Below are positions 52,996 through 62,032 of a stretch of 64,000 bases of DNA, piece by piece. A model generated the notes under the pieces. The model ran no database searches. It was not told the origin of the DNA and saw nothing but the letters and a program-made list of their open reading frames with translations. The position numbers were made by a program, and so were the translations under genes. The DNA is from DASXMT01 sp963755985 (GTDB lineage: Bacteria > Actinomycetota > Acidimicrobiia > Acidimicrobiales > RAAP-2): the NCBI GenBank assembly GCA_963755985.1, contig CAVWLO010000003.1, forward strand, positions 682,001 through 746,000, written 5' to 3'. Positions within the stretch are counted from its first letter, which is position 1, and every line of letters begins with the position of its first letter.

Positions 52996-54536
52996 CGAAT
53001 GGAGCCGCGCCGGTCGGGCGAGCCCAGGGCGCTAAGGACGGCGCGTGCTGCAGTGCGCCCCGACCCGATGCAGGCGGGGATGCCCACGCCGTGCAGATGG
53101 GCTCCGGCCACGCCCACTGCGCCCAGGGTGGCGACATCGCCTTCGATCATGGCCACCTTGATCAGGTGGCCCACCCGGTACTGGGGGAAGGCGTCGGGCC
53201 AGCGAGTGACGATGTACTCGGTGGGAGGCGCCGAAATGTGGAGCACCGATTCGAGCTCGGCGACAACGGCCGCGCGCAACGCCTCGTCACTGAGCTGATC
53301 CTGCCGTCGGTCGCCGAACCGACCGACCGATACCCGCACGAGCACGTCGTCTGGACGGTCCAGGTGCGGCCACTTCTCCGACAGGTACGTGCAGCCCGTC
53401 ATCAGGGCGGCCCCACCGTCGATGGTGCCCGTGCGCGGGACCAAAAAGCCGGTGCCCCCCGGTGGGCCGGCCAGGGCGGCCCGCGGAAATGCCATCGTGA
53501 CCACGGCCACTGATGCGTACTCCACGGTCGAGAGCAGCTCGGCGGCCACGGCGGCGTGCGGGCCCAGCAGCGCACCCGCGTCGCCTGCGGGGCTGGCCAA
53601 GACGACGCCGTCGACCGCCAGGCAGTGGTCGCCGGGGCCGGACAGGGCCAGGTGCCACTGATCACCGTCCCGGCTCAGCCCGATGACCGCCGTCCCCGTC
53701 CGTATCTCGACGTTCCAGGCCGAAAGCTGGTCCACCAACCGGTCGACCAGGCTTGCCGTTCCCTCTCGCAGGGACCAGAAGACCGGGCCGTGATTGGCGC
53801 CAGTGGCTTCGGCCCCGCCAGAGGTGGCCTCGGACTCGGCGGTCGGGAGGGTCGCGGCGGTCGCCCGGGCCGCGGGGGTCCGGCGCGCTGGCGGCGGACG
53901 CAGGTTGCGCATGAGGCTTCCGGCTTGCTGGGAGGCGGTCACCAGTAGGGGGAAGGTCGCCGCCGCACTCAGATGGTCTACCCCTCCGGCATTGATGCCG
54001 CCGACCAGGGGGTCGACCAACCGCTCGACAACCGCTCGCCCCAGCCGTTCGCCCACGATGTCCCCGACAGCTCGGTCGCCGGGCACGTGCTCGGGCCGCC
54101 GGGGACGGACCAGGTCCCTCGTGACACCGCCCAGTTCGGACCAACAGAGGATTCCCGAGCGGGCGAGCGGCCCCCAGCGGGTGGGAACGCCGAGGTTCAA
54201 CCCCGAGGGGAGCGCCCTGAGCCGGCCCCGCGCCCAGACGGCCGCCCCGATCGCCCCCACCGGGACCAACTCGTCGGCGATGCCAAGTTCCTCGCACAGC
54301 TCGGTTGCCTCGGGCCGGCGCGCCAGGAATGCGTCGGCAGCCAGGTCGACCGTGCGCCCGGCGAATCTCGTCCGCTGGAGCTTGCCTCCGAGCCGGTCGT
54401 CTGCTTCGAGGATCACGACCGAGGGGGAGTCGGTGCCGACCGGAGAGTCCCGGCCGGTCACCAGCTCCCACGCCGCCGCCAGTCCGGCGATGCCGCCGCC
54501 GACCACGGCGATGACCGGTCGCCGGTCAGGGCTCAT
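52992..54536 (-). CDS. hemY: Protoporphyrinogen/coproporphyrinogen III oxidase (HemY type)
   Basis: A 514-residue FAD enzyme from ATG 54536. VIAVVGGGIAGLAAAWELVT is the FAD-binding loop, and VVILEADDRLGGKLQRTRFA and RTVDLAADAFLARRPEATEL follow. The C-terminal GVAGAHLHGVGIPACIGSGR is the second FAD motif. A low-complexity insert lies near residues 225-260. It oxidises the porphyrinogen ring by six electrons. In actinobacteria this enzyme usually acts on coproporphyrinogen. It starts four bases inside the end of hemH, so hemE-hemH-hemY is one operon. Confidence 0.93.
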   Translation of the reverse strand: MSPDRRPVIAVVGGGIAGLAAAWELVTGRDSPVGTDSPSVVILEADDRLGGKLQRTRFAGRTVDLAADAFLARRPEATELCEELGIADELVPVGAIGAAVWARGRLRALPSGLNLGVPTRWGPLARSGILCWSELGGVTRDLVRPRRPEHVPGDRAVGDIVGERLGRAVVERLVDPLVGGINAGGVDHLSAAATFPLLVTASQQAGSLMRNLRPPPARRTPAARATAATLPTAESEATSGGAEATGANHGPVFWSLREGTASLVDRLVDQLSAWNVEIRTGTAVIGLSRDGDQWHLALSGPGDHCLAVDGVVLASPAGDAGALLGPHAAVAAELLSTVEYASVAVVTMAFPRAALAGPPGGTGFLVPRTGTIDGGAALMTGCTYLSEKWPHLDRPDDVLVRVSVGRFGDRRQDQLSDEALRAAVVAELESVLHISAPPTEYIVTRWPDAFPQYRVGHLIKVAMIEGDVATLGAVGVAGAHLHGVGIPACIGSGRTAARAVLSALGSPDRRGSIR

Positions 54537-55501
54537 GACCCGGGTCTCCGGGAGCGAGCGCTCTCGACGGGGGGGCGGGCGGCGGCACGGACTGCGTCGG
54601 CCAGCACGGCGACGAAGGCCGGATCGTCGTTCAACGAGGCCGTGCGGACAAAGGCGACGCCGGCCGAGTGCGCAACCCCTGCGGCCTCGATGTCCAGGTC
54701 GAAGAGGACCTCCATGTGGTCCGACACGAATCCCACTGGGCACACCACTACGGCCGGTGCTCCCTCTGCGCCCATGGACCGGATCTCGTCGAGCAGGTTC
54801 GGGCCGAGCCACTCGTCGCCGGTCCGTCCAGCACTTTGCCAGGCGACCCGCCAGCGCTCCAGCCCGGCCCGGTCGGCGATCATCGCAGCCGACTCCTCGA
54901 CCTCCCGTCGATAGGGGTCGCCCTGGTCGATCGCGGCGATCGGCACGCTGTGGGCGGTGAAGACGACCACGGCCTCGGCGCGATCGGGCCCGGGCAGCGA
55001 CTCGAGTCCGGCCCGTACCCGATCGGCGAGCACCTGGGCGAAGCCAGGGGCCCGAAACCAGCTGTCAACGCGTACGAGCTCGATCGACGGGTCCATCGCC
55101 GAGGAGGCCCGAGCCGCCCGTTCGAGGTACTGGGCCGTGCCCGCCGAGGAATAGTGCGGCGTGAGGACGATGGCCACCGCCCGGGTCACCTCTGCGCCGG
55201 CCAGCTCGGCCACGCCCTCCTCGATGGTCGGTGTCGTGTGCTTCGACCCGTAGCGGACAACGAAGCAACCCGGTGCGGCGGCGTCGAGCGCGGTGGCCAG
55301 GGCTTCGACCTGCGCCCTGGTGCGCTGGCGTAGGGGCGAGGTGCCTCCGATGGCCTCGTAGCGCCCGACCAACTCGGCCAAGAGCTCGGGTGTCGGTGGC
55401 CGGCCCCGCCGGATCGAGGTGTAGAACGACTCGATCTCGCCCGGTGCGGCCGGCGTGCCGTGGGCCATGACCAGCACGCCGGTCGGCGGTTCGGGCGTCA
55501 C
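54533..55501 (-). CDS. hemH: Ferrochelatase (probably coproporphyrin type)
   Basis: A 322-residue enzyme. VLVMAHGTPAAPGEIESFYT at the N-terminus, YEAIGGTSPLRQRTRAQ, VFTAHSVP with the iron-binding His, and PVGFVSDHMEVLFDLDIEA with the acidic ligand are clear. It inserts Fe(II) into the porphyrin. Monofunctional actinobacterial enzymes of this kind use coproporphyrin III, followed by HemQ; hemQ is not in this window. It overlaps hemE upstream and hemY downstream by four bases each. Confidence 0.94.
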   Translation of the reverse strand: MTPEPPTGVLVMAHGTPAAPGEIESFYTSIRRGRPPTPELLAELVGRYEAIGGTSPLRQRTRAQVEALATALDAAAPGCFVVRYGSKHTTPTIEEGVAELAGAEVTRAVAIVLTPHYSSAGTAQYLERAARASSAMDPSIELVRVDSWFRAPGFAQVLADRVRAGLESLPGPDRAEAVVVFTAHSVPIAAIDQGDPYRREVEESAAMIADRAGLERWRVAWQSAGRTGDEWLGPNLLDEIRSMGAEGAPAVVVCPVGFVSDHMEVLFDLDIEAAGVAHSAGVAFVRTASLNDDPAFVAVLADAVRAAARPPVESARSRRPGS

Positions 55502-56739
55502 CCCTCGACCTCGGCACTGCTCGCTTCGCCGCTCTCGGCACTGCCTCCCACGCCGCTCTCGACGCTGCCTCCCACGCCGCTCTCGACGCTGCTTCCGACG
55601 CCGCTCTCGACGCTGCTTCCGACGCCGCTCTCGACGCTGCTTCCGACGCCGCTCTCGACGCTGCCTCCGACGCCGCTCTCGACCCCGGCCCGGCCCTCTC
55701 GGTGGACCAGCTCGACCAGCTGCTCGAGGATGCCCGGATCGGTCTCGGGGAGCACGCCATGACCCAGGTTGAACACGTGTCCGGGCTCGACTCCGGTCCG
55801 GCTGAGGACGTCGCGGGCCTCATCGGCCACAACCTCCCACGGCGCCAGACACAGGACCGGATCCAGGTTGCCCTGGACAGCCAGGTGGGGCCCGATCCGA
55901 CGGCGGGCGGCGTCGAGCGGCACGCGCCAGTCGACCCCGATGACGGTGGACCCGGCCATGGCCATCAATGGGAGCAACTCGCCCGTGCCCACGCCGAAGA
56001 GGATGGTGGGCACGTCGGGATGGGACCGGCCGAGCTGGGTGAAGAGGCGCCGGGTGGCGGGGAGGACGAACTCCTCGTAGTCACGGGGGGTGAGGATCCC
56101 GGCCCAGCTGTCGAAGACCTGGGCCGCGGAGGCGCCGGCGTCGAGCTGTGAGCGCAACGAGGCGACGGCCAGATCGGTCAATCGGTCGACCAGGCTGTGC
56201 CAGAGCTTCGGGTCGGTGTGCATGAGGGACTTGATCCTGGTGAAGTTCTTCGAGGGGCCGCCCTCGACCAGGTAGCTGCCGACGGTGAACGGGCCGCCGG
56301 CGAAGCCGATCAGCGGCACGGTGAGCTCGCCGGCCAGGATCCGAACGGCCTCGGCCACATACGGGGCGTCCGTCCCTGGGTCGAGCGGGCGCAGTCGCTC
56401 CAGATCGGCCGCCGAACGGAACGGCTGGTCGACCACCGGGCCTACGCCGGGGGCGACGTCCACGCCGAAACCGATGGCGGCGACCGGGACGATGATGTCG
56501 GAGAAGAAGATGGCCGCGTCGGTGCCGTAGCGGCGGACGGGCTGCTGAGTCAGCTCGGCCACCAGCTCGGGCTGGGCGATCGCCTCCAGGATGCTTCCGG
56601 GGCCCCTGGCCGCTAGGTACTCGGGGAGCGAGCGGCCGGCCTGCCGCATGAACCACACGGGCACGTGCGATGTCGGCTGGCGTCGGCATGCCCTGATGAA
56701 CGGCGAGTCATCGTGATTGACGCGGGCGGGAGCGGGCAC
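55498..56739 (-). CDS. hemE: Uroporphyrinogen decarboxylase with repetitive tail
   Basis: A 413-residue protein; the catalytic part takes about 350. PVWFMRQAGRSLPEYLAARG carries the conserved Arg, and AAIFFSDIIVPVAAIGFGVD the catalytic Asp. FAGGPFTVGSYLVEG, FDSWAGILTPRDYEEFVLPA and FNLGHGVLPETDP are also typical. It removes four carboxylates from uroporphyrinogen III to give coproporphyrinogen III. The last 60 residues are VESGVGSS-type octapeptide repeats. First gene of the minus-strand late haem operon. Confidence 0.95.
   Translation of the reverse strand: MPAPARVNHDDSPFIRACRRQPTSHVPVWFMRQAGRSLPEYLAARGPGSILEAIAQPELVAELTQQPVRRYGTDAAIFFSDIIVPVAAIGFGVDVAPGVGPVVDQPFRSAADLERLRPLDPGTDAPYVAEAVRILAGELTVPLIGFAGGPFTVGSYLVEGGPSKNFTRIKSLMHTDPKLWHSLVDRLTDLAVASLRSQLDAGASAAQVFDSWAGILTPRDYEEFVLPATRRLFTQLGRSHPDVPTILFGVGTGELLPLMAMAGSTVIGVDWRVPLDAARRRIGPHLAVQGNLDPVLCLAPWEVVADEARDVLSRTGVEPGHVFNLGHGVLPETDPGILEQLVELVHREGRAGVESGVGGSVESGVGSSVESGVGSSVESGVGSSVESGVGGSVESGVGGSAESGEASSAEVEG
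55527..55685 (-). repeat. 24-bp tandem repeats at the hemE 3' end
   Basis: About six to seven copies of a 24-bp unit, on the plus strand ACGCCGCTCTCGACGCTGCT, encode SVESGVGS. Several copies are identical. All keep frame. Confidence 0.9.
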
Positions 56740-56929
56740 CCCCTGACGCTACCGCTGGGCCCGCGCCCCGGCGGAGTCGGCAACGGCCCCCCGACGGAGG
56801 TCCCGGCCGAGGGCCCCGGATGATCACGGTGCGAGTGGCGGCTGCGCTGGGGACAGCGACGTTCACCGCGGCCCGTGGGCGCACCGCCGTCACGGGGACC
56901 GGCTTGGACGGGCGGCCTCGCCGAGGGCG

Positions 56930-56935
56930 TAGAAT
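56930..56935 (+). promoter_or_regulatory. Putative -10 element for the HelD-like gene
   Basis: GTAGAAT in the gap between hemE and the helicase gene, about 46 bases before the chosen start. It would give a leader that includes the hairpin at 56943-56963 and the AAGGAGGTG site. Confidence 0.4.
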
Positions 56936-56942
56936 CGTAAGT

Positions 56943-56963
56943 TCCCCGAAGCCGGTACGGGGA
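56943..56963 (+). promoter_or_regulatory. Leader hairpin before the HelD-like gene
   Basis: TCCCCG and CGGGGA pair over a nine-base loop, 6 bases before the AAGGAGG ribosome binding site. It could modulate translation, but this is only structural inference. Confidence 0.35.
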
Positions 56964-56981
56964 GTTGCGAAGGAGGTGCCG

Positions 56982-59475
56982 GTGGGGGTCGAGCGCGAGC
57001 TGCAGGCAGAGCAGGAGTTCGTTGACCTGGCCTACGCGCGCCTCGACGCCATGCGCTCGGACGCCAACCGCATGCTCGAGGGGGTTCTCGACCTCGGCAA
57101 GGGCGGGACGTTCCAGTCCCGGACCGAGCGGGACGTGATCGTCCGAACCAGCCTGGCCCGGCTCGAGCAACTCGATATCGGCGATCAGGCCCTGACCTTT
57201 GGGCGGATCGACCGCGTGGTGGGCGACCAGAACGGTTCGGCCTCAGGAAACGGGGCTGACTCCGGCCCGACCCAATCAGGCCCGACCCGATCAGGCCGAG
57301 ACCGAACCCGGCCCGACCGAGCCCGGCCGGGGCCCCGCCGACGAGCTGAGGACCGAGGTGTTCCACATCGGCAGGTTGGCGGTGCACGGCGCCGATCACG
57401 AGCCCCTGGTCGTCGACTGGCGGGCTCCGGTGGCTGAGCCCTTTTACCGGGCCACCGGACGTGATCCCCAGGGTCTCGTGCTCCGGCGTCATCTGGCCCT
57501 CGACGGCCGATCGGTGGTTGGGGTAGAGGACGAGTGGTTCGCCATTCCCGGCGGCGGTACAGATGGGGCCCCCGCAGACGGGGCTGCCGCAGACGGGGCA
57601 GCCGCAGACGGGGCAGCCGCAGACGGGGCAGCCGCAGACGGGGGCCGGTCAGGTGGTGTAGCCGGGAGCGCCGACGGGGTTGCCGGTTCCAACGGAGCAC
57701 GGGCGGAAACTGCTGAGCCGGGCACGGACGGCCAGGGCTCGGGCGAGCTGATCCTGGGGGACGGGACCCTCGGCGGCCCCGGAGCCCTCCTGGCTGCGCT
57801 GGACCGGGCTCGCTCGGGACGGATGCAGGACATCGTCTCCACGATCCAGCGCGAGCAGGACGAGATCATCCGCTCCCCGCTGCCCGGCGTCATGGTCGTC
57901 CAGGGGGGCCCCGGCACCGGCAAGACCGCCGTGGCCCTGCACCGGGCCGCCTACCTCCTCTATACCCACCGCTTCCCCCTGGAGCGACAGGGTGTCCTCG
58001 TCGTCGGCCCGAACCCTCTATTCCTCCGGTACATCGAGCAGGTCCTGCCCTCGCTGGGCGAGACCGGAGTGACCCTGTCAACCGTGTCGGGCCTGGTGCC
58101 CGAGGTCCGAGCCCGGGAATCGGAGCCCGAGGACGTAGCCCGCCTCAAGGGCGACATCCGCATGGCCAAGTTCATCGGGCGTGCCGTTCGGACCCGCCAG
58201 CGCCCGCTGGCCGAGGATGTGACCATTCCCTATGGCGCCCTGCTGCTTCGGCTCACCGCCGAGGACACCAAGGAGATCGTGGCCCTGGCCCGCCGCCGCC
58301 CCGGCGGCCACAACGCCCGGCGGCGTATGGTCGAGCAGGGAGTGGTCGGGGTGCTGGCCGACCGCGCCCGGCGGACCCAACAGACACTGAGCGCGGGCCC
58401 GTCGAGCACTATTGCCGCCTTTCCCGGCTACGAGGACCCCTCCGAGCTGGCCGAGGACGAGTTCGACCTCGAGGACTTCTCCCGCAAGGTGCGGCGGGTG
58501 CCGGAGCTGGCTACCGCCCTCGACCGGATGTGGCCGCGCCTCTCGCCTCACGAGCTGCTGCACGATCTCTTCGGGGCTCCCGCACTCGTCCGTGCCGCCG
58601 GGAGAGGGAGCCTGTCACCGGCCGAGGAGGCCCTTCTCTTCCGGAAGCGGTCGGAGTCCTTTGACGCCGTGCCCTGGACCCCGGCCGACGCCGCCCTGAT
58701 CGACGAGGCCCGCCACATCCTGGGTCCGCGGAACGGGAACAGCGAAGACGCCGTCCGCAACTACGGCCACATCGTGGTGGACGAGGTCCAGGACCTCTCA
58801 CCGATGCAGCTCCGCATGCTCGCCCGGCGCTCGCTGTCGGGGTCGATGACGGTCGTCGGCGACATCGCCCAGGCCACGGCGCCCTGGGCCCCACGCCGCT
58901 GGAGCGACATCACCGACCATCTCCCCAGGCGCCGACCGCCCAAGCTGGTCGAGCTGACGGTGAGCTACCGCACCCCGGCCGAGGTGGTCGAGGTGGCCGC
59001 CCGGGTCCTGGCTGAGGCCGCCCCCGAGCTCAAGCCGCCCACGCCCGTCCGCAAGACGGGTGTCCCCCCATGCGTGGTCGCCGCCGAGCCGACGGCCGAC
59101 CACGTCTTGCTGGCCCGCCGGGTTGCCCAGGCGGCGATCGAGGAGGTGGCCGCCGTCGGGTCGGGCCGGGTCGCCGTGCTCGCCCCCGAGGAGCTCTTGA
59201 CCCCCATCGCCGCCGCCCTGGCCGAGGCGGGGTCCCCGGTGGTCGATCCCCGGGACATGCGTCGCGGCGGGCTGGCCGACCCGTTGGTCCTCCTGGCTGC
59301 CGGGGCGGCCAACGGCCTGGAATTCGACGCCGTGGTCGTGGCCGAGCCCAGCATGATCGCCGGGACCACGGCCCGCGGACTGCGGACCCTGTATGTCGCC
59401 CTGACCCGGCCGACCCAGCGCCTGACCCTGGTGCATGCCGCACCCCTCCCCTCCCCGCTGGCCGGCCTCGACTGA
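56982..59475 (+). CDS. HelD-like superfamily I helicase / RNA polymerase recycling factor (one frameshift)
   Basis: About 830 residues in two frames. From GTG 56982 (AAGGAGG upstream) comes an N-terminal coiled coil ELQAEQEFVDLAYARLDAMR and FGRIDRVVGDQ. From about 57340 the other frame gives TEVFHIGRLAVHG, LVVDWRAPVAEPFYRATG, Walker A GGPGTGKTAVALHRAAYLLY, Walker B VVDEVQDLSPMQL and the C-terminal TLYVALTRPTQRL. The frame changes inside a GGCCCGACC repeat linker (57230-57340). HelD proteins remove stalled RNA polymerase from DNA. A second repeat linker encodes AADGAADG. Either the linker has a one-base indel in this sequence or the gene is broken. Confidence 0.8.
57556..57645 (+). repeat. 15-bp repeats inside the HelD-like gene
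   Basis: Five or so units of GCAGACGGGGCAGCC encode ADGAA repeats in a linker before the ATPase domain. They are in frame. Confidence 0.85.
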
Positions 59476-59582
59476 CACACGATCGTCACACCAGGTTCAC
59501 CCTCCGGGGCCGGCCTGGCGGCTGACACCGCCCCAGGCTCAGTGTTGGCCCCAGGTGCACCGTATCGACTAAGAAATACGCC

Positions 59583-60176
59583 GTGACTGAGGCTCTGGCG
59601 GTCGAGCAACCTACGCCTGTCCGGCATCGCCCGGACCGCCCGCCCATGCTCGCCGTCGGCGTCATGATCTGGCTCGGTTCAGAGGTCATGTTCTTCAGCG
59701 CCCTGTTCGCGGCCTTCTTCACCATCAGGGCCCATGCCTCGGTCTGGCCGCCCAGGGGCACCGAGCTCGACACCATTCAGGCCGCAGTCTTCACCCTCAT
59801 CCTCCTGGCATCGAGTTTCACGATGCAAAAGGCCGTCTTCGACCAGGAGAAGGGGCTGCGCAAGAGCGCAAAGGTCTGGGTGGTGATCACCATCTTCATG
59901 GGTGCGGCCTTCGTCGGGAACCAGTTCTACGAGTGGATCACGCTCACCACCCGACCGGGCACCAACGCCTACGGCTCGCTGTTCTTCATCATGACCGGGA
60001 TCCACGGGCTCCATGTGTTCTTGGGCCTGGTAGCCATGGTGTTCCTCCTCGGCCGGTTGAAGGGGCCAAAGGGCGACCCGGGGGAGACCGCGGTCTTCCA
60101 GGGAGTCAGCTACTACTGGCACTTCGTGGATATCGTCTGGGTCGGCCTGTTCAGCTGCCTCTTCCTCCTCAAATAG
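59583..60176 (+). CDS. ctaE: Cytochrome c oxidase subunit III
   Basis: A 197-residue membrane protein with five helices, the short actinobacterial form. VGVMIWLGSEVMFFSALFAA, FFIMTGIHGLHVFLGLVAMV and VSYYWHFVDIVWVGLF are typical of CtaE. It is part of the aa3-type oxidase that takes electrons from the bc complex. GTG 59583 has TAAGAA seven bases upstream, again fitting a leaderless start. The qcrCAB genes follow at once. Confidence 0.93.
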   Translation: MTEALAVEQPTPVRHRPDRPPMLAVGVMIWLGSEVMFFSALFAAFFTIRAHASVWPPRGTELDTIQAAVFTLILLASSFTMQKAVFDQEKGLRKSAKVWVVITIFMGAAFVGNQFYEWITLTTRPGTNAYGSLFFIMTGIHGLHVFLGLVAMVFLLGRLKGPKGDPGETAVFQGVSYYWHFVDIVWVGLFSCLFLLK

Positions 60177-60188
60177 GTGCGACGAAGC

Positions 60189-61088
60189 ATGCGCCGTCTC
60201 TTCCAAGGTCGATATCTGGTCCCAGGCCTCCTCTTGGTGAGCGTCGGACTGTTCGGGCTCCTTGCCTTCTCGCCTTCGTCGGGGGCGCAACCCAGTTCGT
60301 CCTCGTCCAGCGCTTCCAACTCGGGGTCATCGGGTTCGGGGCTGAAGACCTCGTCGGGCAACTACCCCCAGACCCCCGGGTCCTCCTCGTCACCGAACCA
60401 GAGCCCCTCGGGAGACGGCATCTACAACGTGGCCCTGCCCAACTCGTTCATCGCCCCTGGCCAGGCGCTCTTTGAGGCCAACTGTTCCAGTTGCCACGGG
60501 GACGACGCGGCGGGCACTGCTCGCGCCCCGAACCTCCAGAGCCTCGGTGCGGGGACGGTCGACTTCTGGGTCTCCACCGGCCGCATGCCCCTGGCCAACT
60601 CGAGCATCCAGGCCACCCGGAAGCCGCCCCGGTTCAACAACCTGCAGAGCCTGGAGATCTCGGCCTATGTCCAGTCGCTCGCTCCCGGCGGCGTCAAGGT
60701 GCCGACCGTCGACCTGAGCAACGCCAACATCGGCAATGGCGCCAGCCTGTTCACGCTGAACTGTGCGGCCTGCCACACCATTACCGGGGCCGGTGACGCC
60801 CTCGCCAATGGCGCCTACGCCCCGAGCCTGCACTACGCCACATCCAGGCAGATCGTCGAAGCGGTCCGATCCGGCCCGGGCAACATGCCCCACTTCGGAC
60901 CGGGGAACATCACCAACGCCGAGGTCCGGGACATCACGGCGTACGTCCACTCCTACATCCAGCACCCGGTCAACCGGGGCGGCTTCGGCTTGGGCGGCAT
61001 CGGGCCGGTGGGCGAGGGGTTCGTCGGCCTGCTGATCGGCGTCGGCGCCCTGATGCTCGTCTGCTTCTGGATCGGAGACCGTACGTGA
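60189..61088 (+). CDS. qcrC: Diheme cytochrome c subunit of the bc1-type complex
   Basis: A 299-residue protein from ATG 60189; a GTG at 60177 directly after the ctaE stop is also possible. The N-terminal membrane anchor (LVPGLLLVSVGLFGLLAF) is followed by a Ser-rich linker, two haem-binding sites CSSCH and CAACH with Met ligands in RMPLA and NMPHF, and a C-terminal helix (GLLIGVGALMLVCFWIG). It passes electrons from the Rieske protein to the oxidase. It overlaps qcrA in GTGA. Confidence 0.93.
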   Translation: MRRLFQGRYLVPGLLLVSVGLFGLLAFSPSSGAQPSSSSSSASNSGSSGSGLKTSSGNYPQTPGSSSSPNQSPSGDGIYNVALPNSFIAPGQALFEANCSSCHGDDAAGTARAPNLQSLGAGTVDFWVSTGRMPLANSSIQATRKPPRFNNLQSLEISAYVQSLAPGGVKVPTVDLSNANIGNGASLFTLNCAACHTITGAGDALANGAYAPSLHYATSRQIVEAVRSGPGNMPHFGPGNITNAEVRDITAYVHSYIQHPVNRGGFGLGGIGPVGEGFVGLLIGVGALMLVCFWIGDRT

Positions 61089-62032
61089 GCGACGAGCCCC
61101 TGACCGACGCGCCTGCCGGCCCGTTGCCCGTCGCCGCCCTCGACGACCCCCATCTGCAGCCCTACGCCCGGCACCCCGGACGGGCGCAGGCCGTGGCCGC
61201 CGTGTCCATGATCATCGGCATCCTCGGTTGTATCGGCTTCGGCATCGTCTACTGGATCAGCGACCAGACCCAGTGGGAGGCAGTCACCCTCGGTGTTGGC
61301 CTGCTGGGCCTGGGCTTCGGCCTGACCGCCTGGGGCAAGTACCTCATGGCCCGGGGACCCTTCGTGGAGGAGCGGCACCCGTTCAACTCCAGCGAGGAAG
61401 AAGTCAACGCCATGACCGCGGCCATCACCCAGCGGGGCGGGATGGTGGTGCAGCGACGCAAACTGCTGGGTGGCCTGTTCGCCTTCGGTTCGCTGGCCTT
61501 CGGCGTGGTCGCGGCCTTCCCGTTGATCCGCTCACTCGGCCCGAAGCCCGGAGACGCCTTGTTCGTGACGAACTGGAAGAAGAACTCGCAGTTGGTCACG
61601 GTGGACGGCCGAGCGGTCAGCGTCTTCGACCTCGAGGTGGGTGGGGTGCTCACCGTGTTCCCCAGGGGTTTCGCCGGGTCGTCGCCCGACCAGACCATCC
61701 TTTTGCGGTTGGAGGACCTTGGTCCGAATGATCCCCCGTTGGCCCTGCAGAGCCCGGGACGGAGCGACTGGACGGCACGCGGGTATGTCGCCTACTCCAA
61801 GATGTGCACCCACCTGGGCTGCCCGGTCGGGCTCTACCAGGAGCAGACGGTGGAGCTGGTCTGCCCCTGCCATCAGTCGATCTTCAACGTGCTGGCCGGC
61901 GCCGTGCCCGAGTTCGGCCCCGCCCCACGCCCCCTCCCCCAGCTCCCCATCATGGTGGACGACAACGGCCATCTGGTGGCCCAGGATGGCTACAACCAGC
62001 CGGTCGGGCCCGGATTCTGGGAGCGGGCATGA
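61085..62032 (+). CDS. qcrA: Rieske iron-sulfur subunit of the bc1-type complex
   Basis: A 315-residue protein with three helices in the first half, as in actinobacterial QcrA. The Rieske motifs are SKMCTHLGCPVGLY and ELVCPCHQSIFNV. It oxidises menaquinol together with QcrB. GTG 61085 overlaps the qcrC stop, and ATG of qcrB overlaps its stop. Confidence 0.95.
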   Translation: MSDEPLTDAPAGPLPVAALDDPHLQPYARHPGRAQAVAAVSMIIGILGCIGFGIVYWISDQTQWEAVTLGVGLLGLGFGLTAWGKYLMARGPFVEERHPFNSSEEEVNAMTAAITQRGGMVVQRRKLLGGLFAFGSLAFGVVAAFPLIRSLGPKPGDALFVTNWKKNSQLVTVDGRAVSVFDLEVGGVLTVFPRGFAGSSPDQTILLRLEDLGPNDPPLALQSPGRSDWTARGYVAYSKMCTHLGCPVGLYQEQTVELVCPCHQSIFNVLAGAVPEFGPAPRPLPQLPIMVDDNGHLVAQDGYNQPVGPGFWERA

